Part shown: in pieces, positions 1-11,340 of the stretch
Layout of the letters: every line of letters starts with the position of its first letter
Numbering within the stretch: position 1 is the first letter of the stretch
Source of the DNA: Mya arenaria
Taxonomy: Eukaryota > Mollusca > Bivalvia > Myida > Myidae
Assembly (NCBI RefSeq): GCF_026914265.1
Contig: NC_069125.1
Span: 2,789,556 to 2,853,555 of the forward strand
Length of the DNA stretch: 64,000 bases
Direction: 5' to 3'
The notes under the pieces: generated by a model
The model's input: only the letters and a program-made list of their open reading frames with translations
The model's database searches: none
What the model was told of the DNA's origin: nothing
Made by a program: the position numbers and the translations under genes

Positions 1-1246
1 AATACAAAATAATTTTACAATATTTTACTGATTTTTTTATCTGTAAAAGATGCAATTTATCCAGAAACTGACACAGTGCAATGTTTACAACATAAGTGTT
101 ATCACAAAGACGTTTAATTGTTATAAACTCATGTATTCATAAATATGAAGTTGATATCGTCTCAAATAAAACTAACATTTTCATTTTTTTATTAAATGCA
201 TTCCTCTTATGACTGCAAACGATGTTCAATAATATGAAATGTAATGATAAAGTGTTTGAGTTTCTTTTGTGTGCAATATAGAACAGAACAGAACAGAAAG
301 ATGATTAATTCCATTTGTTCGGGCAAGTAAAGTGTATTTCGGGAATTTAAAAAAGCAGGTAGCTTTTCGACATTTGTTAGCCATTTTAAGCAGGCTTAGC
401 GACGTATGAAATAAAGTGTCAAAAAAACAACATTTTGGACCGTATTGACATGTTTTTTTATACAGGACCGAGACAGCAATGTCAAAAAAGACACTGTAAC
501 TCATTTGTGACTCACATTTTACCGACCAATATATCATCCATTTAAAAGTTGTAAATATTGTAATGGAAAATGTTCTTGAAATACATACATTTTGGCTTGT
601 CATGATTTTTTGTAAGATAAAGGTATTTTGTTTATTGTACTAGTGAAAATCTGCTCAATTTTGTAGACTTTGAAAAACATACGCCAACAGTGTTCTACAT
701 AGAAAGTGTTTCAAAATGTTTATATAGAGACGTTATATTTCAACTATCATATACAAAACTCATTTGCCATTTACTTCGTGTTCTCCTTTTACAAGCAAGG
801 ACTAGTATTAAAATTGTAAAGTCCAACGCGATATATACGGATATGTATACATATATAGTTTTATTTGTGTTATCGCTCTTTTTTTTCTATTAAATTGTTT
901 TTCTAATATGCGGCTCAAGTATAGCATTGAAGTCAAATGTCATTTTCAAATTCAATCTCTCCATTCACGGAACACGATTTTCTTTTTTCAAAATGTCTTC
1001 TAAATGTATCTATATGGGAGCATACATCTATATTGTGTTTTGTTATGAATTTTTAAACTCTATTGCACTAAAAGGTAAACTGTTGTCTGTTTTATATGAC
1101 CTTTATGGATATAAAATAAACTGTCAGAATAAAATGAGGTTTGATTTATAACAACGATTAACTTCATATTGTTTTATACGTTCCGATTAATGCCAAAATA
1201 TTACACCAACAACAATTATCATTATTGTCTATGGTAATATATAAAT
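1..1246. other. AT-rich stretch without recognisable gene
   Basis: I see no exon with convincing splice borders, no repeat array and no RNA gene here. The short open frames are rich in Phe, Tyr, Ile and Lys, as expected of random AT-rich DNA. The promoter of the following + strand gene should lie in the last few hundred bases, but no clear TATA box stands out. Confidence 0.5.
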
Positions 1247-4200
1247 ATGGAATCATGTTTCGATTTGCAAAATGTATTTCAGTGTCGTGTGCAGCTAGCA
1301 TTTATTGTTGCCGTTGTTGTACAGCTTACATGGTACCGTGTGGAAGCAGGTAAATCGAACACTCAATCTAGATCCGCAGTTTAAAAAACAATACATTTTA
1401 ACATCTTAGTTCAGTTCAATTGGAGCTAAAATGTAATTTTCTGACAGTGAAATATTTATTATTATCAGTGTTACTAACCATTCTATTTCGAGTGTATTTT
1501 TTATTCCAGTTGCGCTTGACGCCACCTGTACCGTGACAGCGGACTGTACAGCAACTAACAGTGATTGTACTGGCTCACCTCTTGTTTGCACCTGTGTCAC
1601 AGATTATAGGGCAGATTATAGCGGCGGTTGTAGCAAAGGTAAATATATTTTAGTACGTACGTATTCATTTCACAATTGCACTGGATACAGAACGGGTTAT
1701 AGAAAAAAAAAAAAAAAAAGGTAGGATGGTTACACTTTGATGTTTTGTTTCAAACGTTTCCCTCTCAAAAGATCATGTTATCATTACAATAATTGTATTG
1801 ACTATCAAAACAAAGTGTTGCACAATCTACATTGCGGAAACACATAGGAATCAGTTGACAATTCGTTCCCAGGTTACAACATTCAAACCTGGCTATTTGA
1901 CTTGAATGTACCACCTGTTTATTTTTCTAAATATATTTCCGTTATGAACATCCCAGTGTTAGATAAGCTCTAGACTAAAAACAGACATATATCTCAAGCA
2001 TTAAATAAAGGTTATGTACGATTATATTTAACTAACAGGTAAATGTTTTATAGTTGCACAACATAATGTTATCCAGTTGTATATACTCACTGACCAAAAG
2101 AACATTGAGCATTTTGACTTATTCATAATAATATGAAACACAATCTCAAGGCTATAGGCAGTATCTTGGACTTAAGGTTAAAATTGGTAAGTGCATATGT
2201 AATTGGTAAGTTAGATGTAAACACAAAATCCTGTAGAACGTTAGTTACCCTGTGATTAATATGTATTACTGCAATTATGTAGATAGCATTAACATATAAA
2301 TATTAGCATAATCTTATGAAACGAAAACATGTTATTTACTTTTCAGAACTTTTTGTCTTGAAGTTTTAGAAATTATGGTTGGTTGTAGCCTTCAAATTAG
2401 AAACTCTCCTTACGCCCCGATATATCAGAAACATTACCAGAATAGCCCGATATTAAAAATTGAAAAGTAAATATACTGTTCGAAGATAGGTGAGCGAATA
2501 AGGGCCCATACAATTAATCTTAAAATGAGCCTATATTAATGTTTAATATCTGTTCGTATAGGTATGATTACACTCACAGGAAGCTTTCCTCGAGCTATCG
2601 TAGATACCCTCAAACAATGTACACATACTTTGAAAAAGACGTATTCACGTACACGTACCCGTTCAAGTAGTGCTTTGCAATCCATCTATTACATTTTGTT
2701 TCAGTATTTATTTTCCGAATATATCATTGTTACACGATTTATTACATTTCACATAGATAATGTCGCTTGACAAATTAAAAACATGCATATAATTAAAAAA
2801 AAATAGTCGATCTTAATTTATGCGTCAGTAGCAGCGGTATTACCCTATACGACAGTGGTATGGACTATTAAACCATTATCTTCCTTTATAGCATTCGACG
2901 ATGCATGTACTGCTGTTGCTGACTGCTCCAGTATTGGCGGCGTGACGTTATGCACCGGTTCAAAGTGCGCTTGCGGGGCAAACTATGCCACAGGAACTGC
3001 TGGAGACTTCACTTGCCTCGCACGTAATGGGCTGTTTGCATTTATTAACATAAATATTACATAAAAAAATAGTTTGATGTTACTATATCTGATAATATAT
3101 AGTACAGTATTTCGCCTTTTAATGACTTATTGTAACTGATTATAGTAGATGGTTATACATATACCTCTATTGGAAAGTATTTTATCGATCACAATAATTA
3201 TATTTTTAGTATTGCATTTTTAAAGTAGTATATCTTACATATGAATAATAATACTTTACTGTAGAGGTTGGCGCAACATGCACGGCGTCGGGTAACGAAT
3301 GTTGGACACTTGCTGGGGGGTATTGTGACACAGGGGCAACTTCCCCTGTCTGCGCGTGTGGCAAACTCTACACAGCCACCACAACATGTGCCGTCAAGGG
3401 TAAGTCATCGTTCGTTTTTTTAAGTCTTTGTTCCTGTTTTTAATTTTTACCCGTCGTAACTTTTTTATAAAAATTAAACGAATTTGTATAGTCAGTATAT
3501 TTTGATTTATATTGTAATAGTATTAAACATTATTTTATTAGAAAGTTAATGACGCACAAATAATAATGTCATGAGCGACAAATCACATCCGTTCTTTAGG
3601 ATGTAGATCATTAACTTTTAAATTTTCCTTGCTTGTATACAATCAGAGAAAAGAAATGTTTGTTTTGCAGCATGTACGCTCGACTCAGTATGCACTACTC
3701 TCGATACCAACTCGTACTGTCTCAACGGTAATTGTGCCTGTAAAGTCGGTTATTCTGTCAACCCTGGCGGCACCACTGGCTTGTGCGAATTAGTTGGAAG
3801 TAAGTGAAATAGCATGTTTTAACCATTTATATATGACCTACCATCTAAATTTTTAATTAATTTTAAACTTTTTAATATATAAAACACTAACCGCGCGGCT
3901 CTGCGTTTATTTATGGCTCATATTAGAAAACTTGTTTGTTTTGAATCCCTGTTGCATTGCAGCGCAAACAATACAAGCGGGGAACCAAATTTTAAACGTT
4001 AGCCGTAAACAATTTTTTTCTGATCGCAAGTTAAAATACATTCCAGTTGGATGGACGTATCAACCGAACAGATCGAACTCAGTAACATTTGTCCAGTGCC
4101 ATACGCATGGCCTGATTAAGGGCGTGGTTCTAGTTGGATTGATTGTTTCTATTTATTTCTGAAAAATATACATGTATGAACACTGCATTGCAACTAATAC

Positions 4201-4556
4201 TATTCTATGATATATTATAGTACATTGACTTATTGGTATGGTAGAGCATTTACCGTTAAACAGAGGTTTTGACAAACGCATGCCAGTCTATAAAAGCATA
4301 TAACCTGTCCTAATTTATGCACTGTGCTGTTTGTAGAGTTGTGTGCTGTTCTATGTTTCTTGTTTTTGAATTTGTGTTCTATGTCTTTGGCGTTGCCCAT
4401 TGCCACTAAACCGGGTTTATGTTTAAACTTTTTGCTACTGAGCATGTTTCTGTAGCTTTTTGCATATATATTATTTTAGGTAGTGACGCGAAGGGTGTAG
4501 TTGCATCGATGGCGGTTCTGATAGGAAGTCTCATTCTTACAGTTCTACACATGTAA
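1247..4556 (+). CDS. Secreted, probably GPI-anchored protein with four EB/EGF-like cysteine modules
   Basis: Six exons join in frame: 1247-1349, 1510-1638, 2892-3023, 3265-3399, 3671-3799 and 4480-4556 (705 nt, 234 residues). The first encodes a hydrophobic signal sequence (core AFIVAVVVQL). Each of the next four is a 129-135-nt exon, phase 1 at both ends, and encodes one module with six cysteines and a C-x-C pair (for example VCTCV, KCACG, VCACG, NCACK). The last exon gives a short Ser/Asp/Ala region, a hydrophobic stretch (SMAVLIGSLILTVL) and a stop, typical of a GPI-anchor signal. EB/EGF-like modules are extracellular; this architecture is common in expanded invertebrate families, some annotated as prion-like-(Q/N-rich)-domain-bearing proteins. 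Ligand and role are unknown. The start at 1247 was chosen because only that frame gives a signal peptide running into the first donor. Confidence 0.72.
3963..4162 (+). CDS. Alternative last exon of the EB-module gene
   Basis: A TTGCATTGCAG acceptor opens at 3963 in the phase needed to follow the fourth module exon (3671-3799). It encodes about 66 residues ending in a hydrophobic tail (KGVVLVGLIVSIYF) and TGA. It would replace the shorter GPI-like exon at 4480-4556. It has one cysteine and a polar middle unlike the modules. It could be a true alternative terminal exon giving another membrane anchor, or a chance open frame; the matching phase and hydrophobic end favour the first. Confidence 0.5.
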
Positions 4557-4870
4557 AGCGCGCCAATACCGGATATCGACACATGGCCCCACAAATACGG
4601 ATTACGGATTACCGGGCAAAATAGAAATCTCATTTTCTTCAGATCGTGAATTAATTTAACAAACATATTATCCTGAATGCGTGTGTACATTGATTAGTAG
4701 TACAGGATTATTTTACCTGTATATGTTCCAATGTCAAAACTTTGACACGGAAGTTTTCATTGAATACAAAAAAATTGGTTCAAATGTGACAAGTTGATGA
4801 TTTTGCTTAAGAAAACCATGAAATACAACCGTGAAATGCAAGTTCAGTAAAAGCTTTGCGAATAAGGTAC

Positions 4871-4876
4871 AATAAA
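4871..4876 (+). terminator. Poly(A) signal of the EB-module gene
   Basis: A canonical AATAAA lies about 315 bases after the stop at 4556, a plausible 3' UTR length. It is the first such hexamer downstream in this orientation that I noticed. Confidence 0.4.
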
Positions 4877-5705
4877 ATATTGGTACATTTTTAACTCGGA
4901 AAAGCTTTCAGATCTATTGAGGATTTTAAATTGCTCTTGTTGATGCTGTGTACTATAATTATTGTGTATTAAGTAAACATGAGTTCGGCTGAACAGTTAT
5001 CTCCCTTGATAGACGTTGGTATTACTTTTAAAATATTGCGATAGCATTTTGTTGTTCAATTTTTTTAATGTATGTGTATCAGCTTTCTTTAGGTTGAAGA
5101 CGACTGATTAAGCCTGAGCCTGTTTACACATTCATGTTACTCCTTTAAAGCATTTTCAACTAGGCATAAACTACGTTCACTATTGTTTGAGAACAAAACA
5201 AAACTGAAAGCTGATCTGTAATATTTGTATCAGTTTTTATGTACGTTTCTGTAATGATAACAATAGTGCTGTAGTGGTGAAGCGAATTTTATTTTGAATC
5301 TGTGTTTATTATGAACATTCAGTATTTCATTATCATGTGCTAAAGAACTGCGCACCGTCTGATATTCACTTTGGGTATATATGTAATCTTACGTACGTTT
5401 ACTTTACAGTTAATATAGAAACAAGCTATAACGTAGAAATTAAAGAATTATATAAACGTTGTTATAACTATATTATGAAATAAATTGACCATTAGAATAG
5501 TCTACTGTAACACATTCTCCATGATTAAATCTCTGAAAAAAACTGTTTTATTGTTAATCATTTTTTTCTTATGATCAGCTGATTGTGATTGATAATTCAA
5601 ACTTATGAATAATTGCATGCATACCTGTTTTTGCCTCCTATTAAAGAATAAGAATTTTTACTAGTAAGGAAACGAAGAAAAATGTTCAAAAGACCACAGA
5701 TGTTA
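4877..5705. other. Intergenic, no feature seen
   Basis: AT-rich sequence with no open frame bounded by splice sites and no tandem or inverted repeat that I can see. Confidence 0.4.
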
Positions 5706-5709
5706 AAGT

Positions 5710-6341
5710 TTATTGCAGTAACCACTTTTTGATTAAATCAGGAACGAGTTGAAGTTTGTTTGAAAAGCCGAATCGAACAGCGTGGCGACCACAGATCTGA
5801 ATACTAGGCTGATTTATACCATTTAACACCGATGCATATTTCGACCAGTTAATGTCTCTAATGGTGATGCGGATGAATGTGTCTGTTTCTTCAAACTCGA
5901 GTGACCGTGCTCCTGTCTTGATGTTATTTCAATTGGCATCCTTGCATTGCGATTGAGACAATTGCCTTTTTAAGTTTAGTTTTGTTTTTCCTTTAATGTT
6001 TATTGGTTCGTATTACAAGGATTTTAAGCTAGTCTCGAAAGAAATCGATTATTTATACATTCATACAATAAAAAATATTTTTAAATTAGTATGGCGAAAA
6101 CATAATACGTCTAGTCTTACTAAGAAAATATATGAAGAATGTCAATTCTTTCGTTTGCGTGAAGTAAGCTACATATTATAAGTCAATATTTATCCAACAA
6201 AGGTTCAAACAAAATCTATTTCAAGATAGCCGATTACCTTCCCGCATCTAAGACTGCACGAAAACAAAACGGCATCTGGTGCTGGCGCTCTGAATCGTGG
6301 ATTACGAGTACAATGGCTGCCTATACCGCTAAGATTGACGT
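5710..6341 (-). pseudogene. Two orphan exon candidates of unknown gene
   Basis: On the - strand, 6341-6238 reads as a protein-like 34-codon segment (contains GIGSHCTRNPRF and DAVLFSCSLRCGK) between an ACAG acceptor and a GTAATC donor. At about 5918-5710 a second segment of some 68 codons (contains ETDTFIRITIRDINW and GRHAVRFGFSNKLQLVPDL) runs to a TAA stop followed by AATAAA. The donor phase of the first fits an acceptor at the start of the second, but that acceptor has no good pyrimidine tract. No start or upstream exon was found. They may be a gene remnant or a decayed mobile-element fragment; I recognise no domain. Confidence 0.28.
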
Positions 6342-7819
6342 CTGTTCACGCCATCGTCGATTAAAAGTATTGGGTAAAAAGGAATCATCGTCTTCAATTG
6401 AATTATAATATTTGTTAGAAGGTCAGCAATGATCTCAAAAACAATAAAAACAGAGGCATTGCTAGTCTAAAAAATACGGAACAATCATATAAAACAACCA
6501 ACAAGAGACAAAATAACCACGGGTGAAACGCTCGGCGAAACAGAAACAATCCCTTTTTCCAATATTTATCAAGATCAGAACAAAATTTAACTATACGCAT
6601 TATCGGAGACAACATGAACTTGACGAACTAATCTATGAGATATCACCCAAAACAAACAGTCGTATACATTGACATTCAAATTTTCAACGACTAGTTGCAG
6701 TCAAACAGTCAAATGGATAGCGAACTACACAAGACTTAGGACTTAACGCTTGCTTACTAACTGATGTTCGGAAATCATAAACTCTTTTTCATCCAACACT
6801 GCGTACTTGCCCTTGGCCTCTCATCTATATTTGGCTGGAATTTTAAACATTTTTGTCATGTCAATGTTTAAGTCGAGTCAGAAGAGGTCTTAATCTTGCC
6901 TCAGAAAAGCAATAAAAACAACATTATCATTTATATACTAGTAACGAAATTGTTCATGCCCTGTGTACATAACCATGGTATTTGTTAGTGACATTGAATC
7001 GATAACCTACATGAAGGACAATCAAAATACAACTAAGATTGGTAGTTTTGAATCAAGTCTCACACTTCAGAATATGAAAATGAACAATAGGAAAGGAATA
7101 ATGTGCTGGGTACTTCTGATAACTATCACAAATTATGCAGCCATACATGTTCATATAAATATTACATAAACATTAAAATGTTCATCATGGCAGACCGGTA
7201 AACATACATGAGCAAGTGTCTGAGAAAACCTGTAATAATGACTAGGTTTAAAACATTAAGAATATAGATACTAGCAAAGACAAACACTTCATCTTTGCTC
7301 ACTGAAAGTTTGAGAAAACACATATCTATACACACTGTGAAGGATCCTTTACACGCATTATTTAAAATAAATTTAATTTGATTGGCTAACTGAGTCTGAA
7401 AGGAACTAAGCAACTTTAAAGGTAAAACGGCTACTTTGCTATAACAGTAACAATGGCAACATTGATTAGTGATGTGAACATTCATGTGCGGATACGCTTC
7501 TGCAAAAGTACTAGCAAAAGTATAAACATTAATATTAAACATTGTGTAATATGTAATCATTTTAAATACTTAATTGTTATGAAAGGCCACTGGTTATTGC
7601 AGAGACAGGTTTCATATGCATTTAAACGTACATGTTGATTGACAAGTGTTCACAAATCTGCGCACTTACCAGTACGATGCCATTGAACAAGTCTCAAAGA
7701 TGTAACCAATACTTATAATGATATATGATATAAATCTAGGTCAAGCAGGAAGAGGTCACCAGCAGATTTAGGGCCGGGGGGGAAGCATTGAAGACTAAAT
7801 TTAGGCATACTTTTCTTAG

Positions 7820-7958
7820 CCCTCTCTAGACTTGAATCTTGAATTCGCCAACGAAATAATTTATGATATTGAAGAATATGAGGAGGAAGAGGCGGATGGA
7901 CTGGATGATAAATACCATGTTCATAATGAGAATAATAACGTTAACGCCAAAGTTGACG
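7820..7958 (+). CDS. Possible acidic exon
   Basis: A TTTTCTTAG acceptor at 7818-7819 opens a 46-codon frame very rich in Glu, Asp and Asn (IIYDIEEYEEEEADGLDD) that ends at a GTAAAA donor in phase 1. No partner exon was found on either side. Low-complexity acidic coding exons are common, but so are chance open stretches of this length, so it is only a candidate. Confidence 0.22.
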
Positions 7959-8337
7959 GTAAAACAAAAATATAACGTAATAGTGAGTATTATAAAATGG
8001 TGGCTTCGTTCGGGAATACTTCGTTAAAATATAATAATGGTTGACGTGGCGGTAGCGGTCATAACGGTAATGTATGTTTAAACATATCTCATTCAAACAC
8101 ATATTGCTACATTATATTTTGTACTATTGTATATATCATATACTGGAACGGACTCAAACGAAAGCAAGCAAAGATTGTGATGCTGAGTTAATACCGACAT
8201 GACTTTACTTCTATATAATTTGAAAATGTCGTTTTTGCTCGTCAACACTTATCTTAAGCACCATCTTACAAATATTCCACTCTCACTACATGTCTTCCGT
8301 CCTCAGCGTGTTGATCTTACTCTGCATTCTTACGTTA

Positions 8338-8583
8338 TGCACCAGTCAATTGTAACCACGCCCCCTCCCCCTCCCAGGTCCGGAGATAGCGGGGGAAATG
8401 AGCCGTGTGTTTACCTTCCAGGTGGGCCGTGCTGAGTGAATGTGGCGGGGGGGCCTTACCTAGGATGTCCCGGCAGTTACAAGCAGTTTGTCTCCGCAGA
8501 GCGGGGATTTTACCTGTGATTGGATGCACCGCAAGTCAAAGTTCCCGCTATTCCCCGGGCCTTTGTAACCATTGACTGGTGCA
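8338..8583. mobile_element. Non-autonomous TIR element, copy 1 (TTA target duplication)
   Basis: The ends are inverted repeats: TGCACCAGTCAATTGTAACC at the left, and on the right its complement with one change ending GACTGGTGCA. TTA directly repeats on both flanks (8335-8337 and 8584-8586). The interior is unusually GC-rich for this window (CCCCTCCCCC, GGCGGGGGGG). There is no coding capacity. A 3-bp TTA duplication fits PIF/Harbinger-type MITEs, but the superfamily is not proven. Two relatives lie at 25152 and 60370. Confidence 0.75.
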
Positions 8584-8589
8584 TTACAA

Positions 8590-9535
8590 AGCGTACCTTC
8601 AGTTAATTTAGCACTAAAGGCTCAATAAAAACAGGTTAAAGGAGGCTCGGGCTAGATAAATGATTAGCACAACCGCGAAAAAAGGCTTCGTTATGAAAAT
8701 TCGCTCAGCCCACATGTACATATAGAAAAAGATATTTCCGAAACGACCTTCACTAGAACGTTTATTTGTACTGTAAAAGTGTTTCGCAAATATCTGCTTT
8801 TGCAATAACGACCATGCTACCTATGTATCAAACATAGTAGTGTTTGACTTGTGGCGTCATATCGTTACATAGTCAGTTACCATTTTCTAGAGCTATCCAA
8901 CATTAAGAAACAGTTAAGTATAAATGTGTGTTCTGTTGTCGATTCACATTTCTGTAACAATTCAATAAGCAAAATCTCTGAAAAGTCCAAAACACAAGGC
9001 CAATTTTAACGTTACTTATCATTGATGAACAATATCTTCCAAGTGACATTTTTTCTCACACAGAACAAGACGGGGAATATTGTTGCATTTTTTCTTCTAT
9101 ACGCTGATATTAACGAAAGAGATATCTCCTTATACACCGCGCTGAATTACATATATGAGACATGACCAATGTAAGTGCAAAAACATAAAAGACGCGGCTG
9201 AATGGTTTAAGTGTGAATATAAACATGTTTTGATCATAATTCAAATGAGGGTAAATATATATCTACACTTATACGTCAAGGGAAGTAACTGAATTTCAGT
9301 TGTGGATAGTTTGTCAGAATACATAACTAAGTAAAGGGAGACTATACAAAATTTAAAAATGTGCATTGCATTAGAACTAATGGTCCAATATTTATAATCA
9401 TAACTCAGGGTATGTAAAAAGGCTTTGAAAGTATATTTTGTAAAAATCATTTTGTGGGATCTAGTGCACATCTTTCTTTGGTCATAAACCAAATTTCAAT
9501 AATATCAAGATATAACGCAATGTATTTATAAAAGA
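8590..9535. other. Intergenic, no feature seen
   Basis: AT-rich; no exon-like frame, tandem array or inverted repeat recognised. Confidence 0.4.
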
Positions 9536-10440
9536 TACCAAAACTAGTACAACTGTATACGTTTCCACACGAACATTTTGTTTAAAAATAGCAAAGTTGT
9601 CCGGCTTTTATAGAACAGTTCTAAAATGAGTTCTCAAATGAGTTTGTGTCTGAGATCCTTTATACATTTGAGTCGGACAGAAAATTTAATTCAGATTATA
9701 TCACATAATAATAATTGGTGTGTGTTATCATTCATTAAATATAAAAAAACAGTTAAATATTACAGGTGTAAAGTTAATTAAATTCATCAATACTTGGTTC
9801 AAGTCAATCGAAATTGTTTAATCATTCTTTAACTGTGACTATTTCCAGGTATGTAATCAGGCAGTGTGCGCATGTGCCATTCTCCAAAGAGCACAGACAG
9901 CGGTCTGAAACGGAGACGTGTCCGCCTATAGGCATGAGCTGAAAACAATAACTAAAAAATCAAGAATAATTGAAACAGCAATGCCAGTTTCATCGACCAC
10001 AATCTTAGTACTATATTCCGTTGGAAATGAACGTAATAGTATTCCGGAGTCGTCCAGATATGTGTTAACTATCAAGCATAAAAAATCGAAAACGAAACTT
10101 GCCAAATGAAGACATAAAGGCAAGAAGTATGTTCTTTGTAAATATTAGATGAGTAATGACAGCGCAAAGGTTATATCCTTTTAAAATAAAATCAATTTTA
10201 CAGCTCCTTTTTCCCTTGTATCACTAAAGTTTTGTAATTAGGTTTAACTCTCCAACCATGTCATTCAACGTGTAAAACACTTGTAACGTCATAACAACGT
10301 TGATAGGATTGACGTCAGTGCTGCTTTTGTATCGTATGAATCCGCAATCTGGAATTAAACGCGAGAAAACGATCTAAGCCTCTTTTCAAGATGAACATCC
10401 GGCCACTTTGTATACGTGAGAAATTATTTCTGGAATACGA
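9536..10440 (-). pseudogene. Decayed tandem copy of the last two exons of the FN3-like gene
   Basis: This block aligns over about 0.9 kb with 13267-14100, through introns as well as exons (shared landmarks such as GTATACGTTTCC and GAGCACAGAC). The copy of the penultimate exon (about 10250-10430) has two in-frame stops and an internal deletion in the reading aligned to the intact exon. The copy of the last exon (9938-9822) is intact at exactly 117 nt, with a TTTTCAG acceptor, all four cysteines (RCLCSLENGTCAHC) and the same stop position. It is a partial segmental duplication downstream of the parent gene and probably cannot make the full protein. Confidence 0.75.
9822..9938 (-). CDS. Intact duplicate of the terminal FN3-gene exon
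   Basis: A 38-codon open exon with acceptor and stop, equal in length to the exon at 13569-13685. The Cys spacing C-x-C-x6-C-x2-C is kept, while other positions differ (for example ENGTCAHC against GNGACANC). Because the neighbouring duplicate exon is broken, it could be used only by skipping to it from an upstream exon of the parent gene. I treat it as probably unused but note the preserved frame. Confidence 0.4.
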   Translation of the reverse strand, partial: LMPIGGHVSVSDRCLCSLENGTCAHCLITYLEIVTVKE

Positions 10441-11090
10441 CCTGCATACGCGTTTGGCCGCTATCATTGAAACGAGTGAAACAATTGGTATTTATACTTC
10501 AAGAGACAGTACGACTCTATCCGTGTAAGATATTAATGTTTTAGAATTTAACTCCTACTCTAGAGTGAGACAGAACGTCTCACTTAGTTTGAGAACGTAA
10601 TTTTGGTATAATACGGAAAACTACTGAGATACATGAGTATTGCGACATACACCACAATAGCTCATTTTAACAAAGGTTATTGTTTAAATACTGAAACTGC
10701 ATATACAATTTTACTAGGAATGTTCCTGTACTTTTCATTAAATTGATGAAATATTCATGTTTTATATGGCCAAAATCAAAAGTTACCTTACATTCTAAAT
10801 TGAAAATTTCTCCAAGACGTAATGCTGCAACCACCAATCCAGATCTAACTTTTATATGTTTTTTTCCTACGAAACAGCAGATAGATGTTTCGATTGTAAA
10901 TCAGTAGGACATCCCTCAAGGCTAGTCACAGGATTTCACCAACACTTTGCGAAGTGACCCTAAGGAAGCCGGGAGAGGACCTCCCGTGCCCTGTGACAGA
11001 CCATGAAGAAATACGGTGAGTCTGTCTCAAGCAAGAGACAGCTAGCTTCCATACTTTTCATTGTCTCTAAGTCTTGGCATTTAAGGCGCC
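10441..11090. other. Unassigned spacer with short palindromes
   Basis: It contains the palindrome GTGAGACAGAACGTCTCAC near 10565, repeated as almost the same sequence near 11362, and the hairpin CGGGAGAGGACCTCCCG near 10970, echoed near 11943. This suggests an old dispersed repeat running to about 12.5 kb, but no coding domain can be read. Confidence 0.3.
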
Positions 11091-11340
11091 CACAAATATA
11101 TACAATATTGGTTAAAAGAAAGGATGTCCTGTCCAATGACAGTGACTATCAATGGCTACCGGCAGTAAAGGCGCCCACACAACTACAATATTGGTTAACA
11201 CAAAGTATGTCCTGTCCGATGACAGTGACTATCAATGGCTACTGGCAGTAAAGGCGCCCACACACCTACAATATTGGTTAACACAAAGGATGTCCTGTCC
11301 GATGACAGTGACTATCAATGGCTACCCGCAGCGAGGGTAT
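11088..11340. repeat. Tandem repeat, about 83-bp unit, three copies
   Basis: The phrase ATGTCCTGTCC followed by GACAGTGACTATCAATGGCT recurs about every 83 bases near 11125, 11206 and 11289, separated by CAATATTGGTTAAC and AAAGGCGCCCACACA. Copies are nearly identical, so the expansion is recent. Short open frames over it are by-products of the repeat. Confidence 0.8.

Noticed and set aside
7162..7560. 132-codon - strand frame
   Set aside because: Composition is like random AT-rich DNA and there are no splice signals or recognisable motifs.
10881..11000. Zinc-knuckle-like CFDCKSVGHPSRL on the + strand
   Set aside because: The final Cys of a CCHC knuckle is missing, the frame stops soon after, and no neighbouring gag-like sequence is present.
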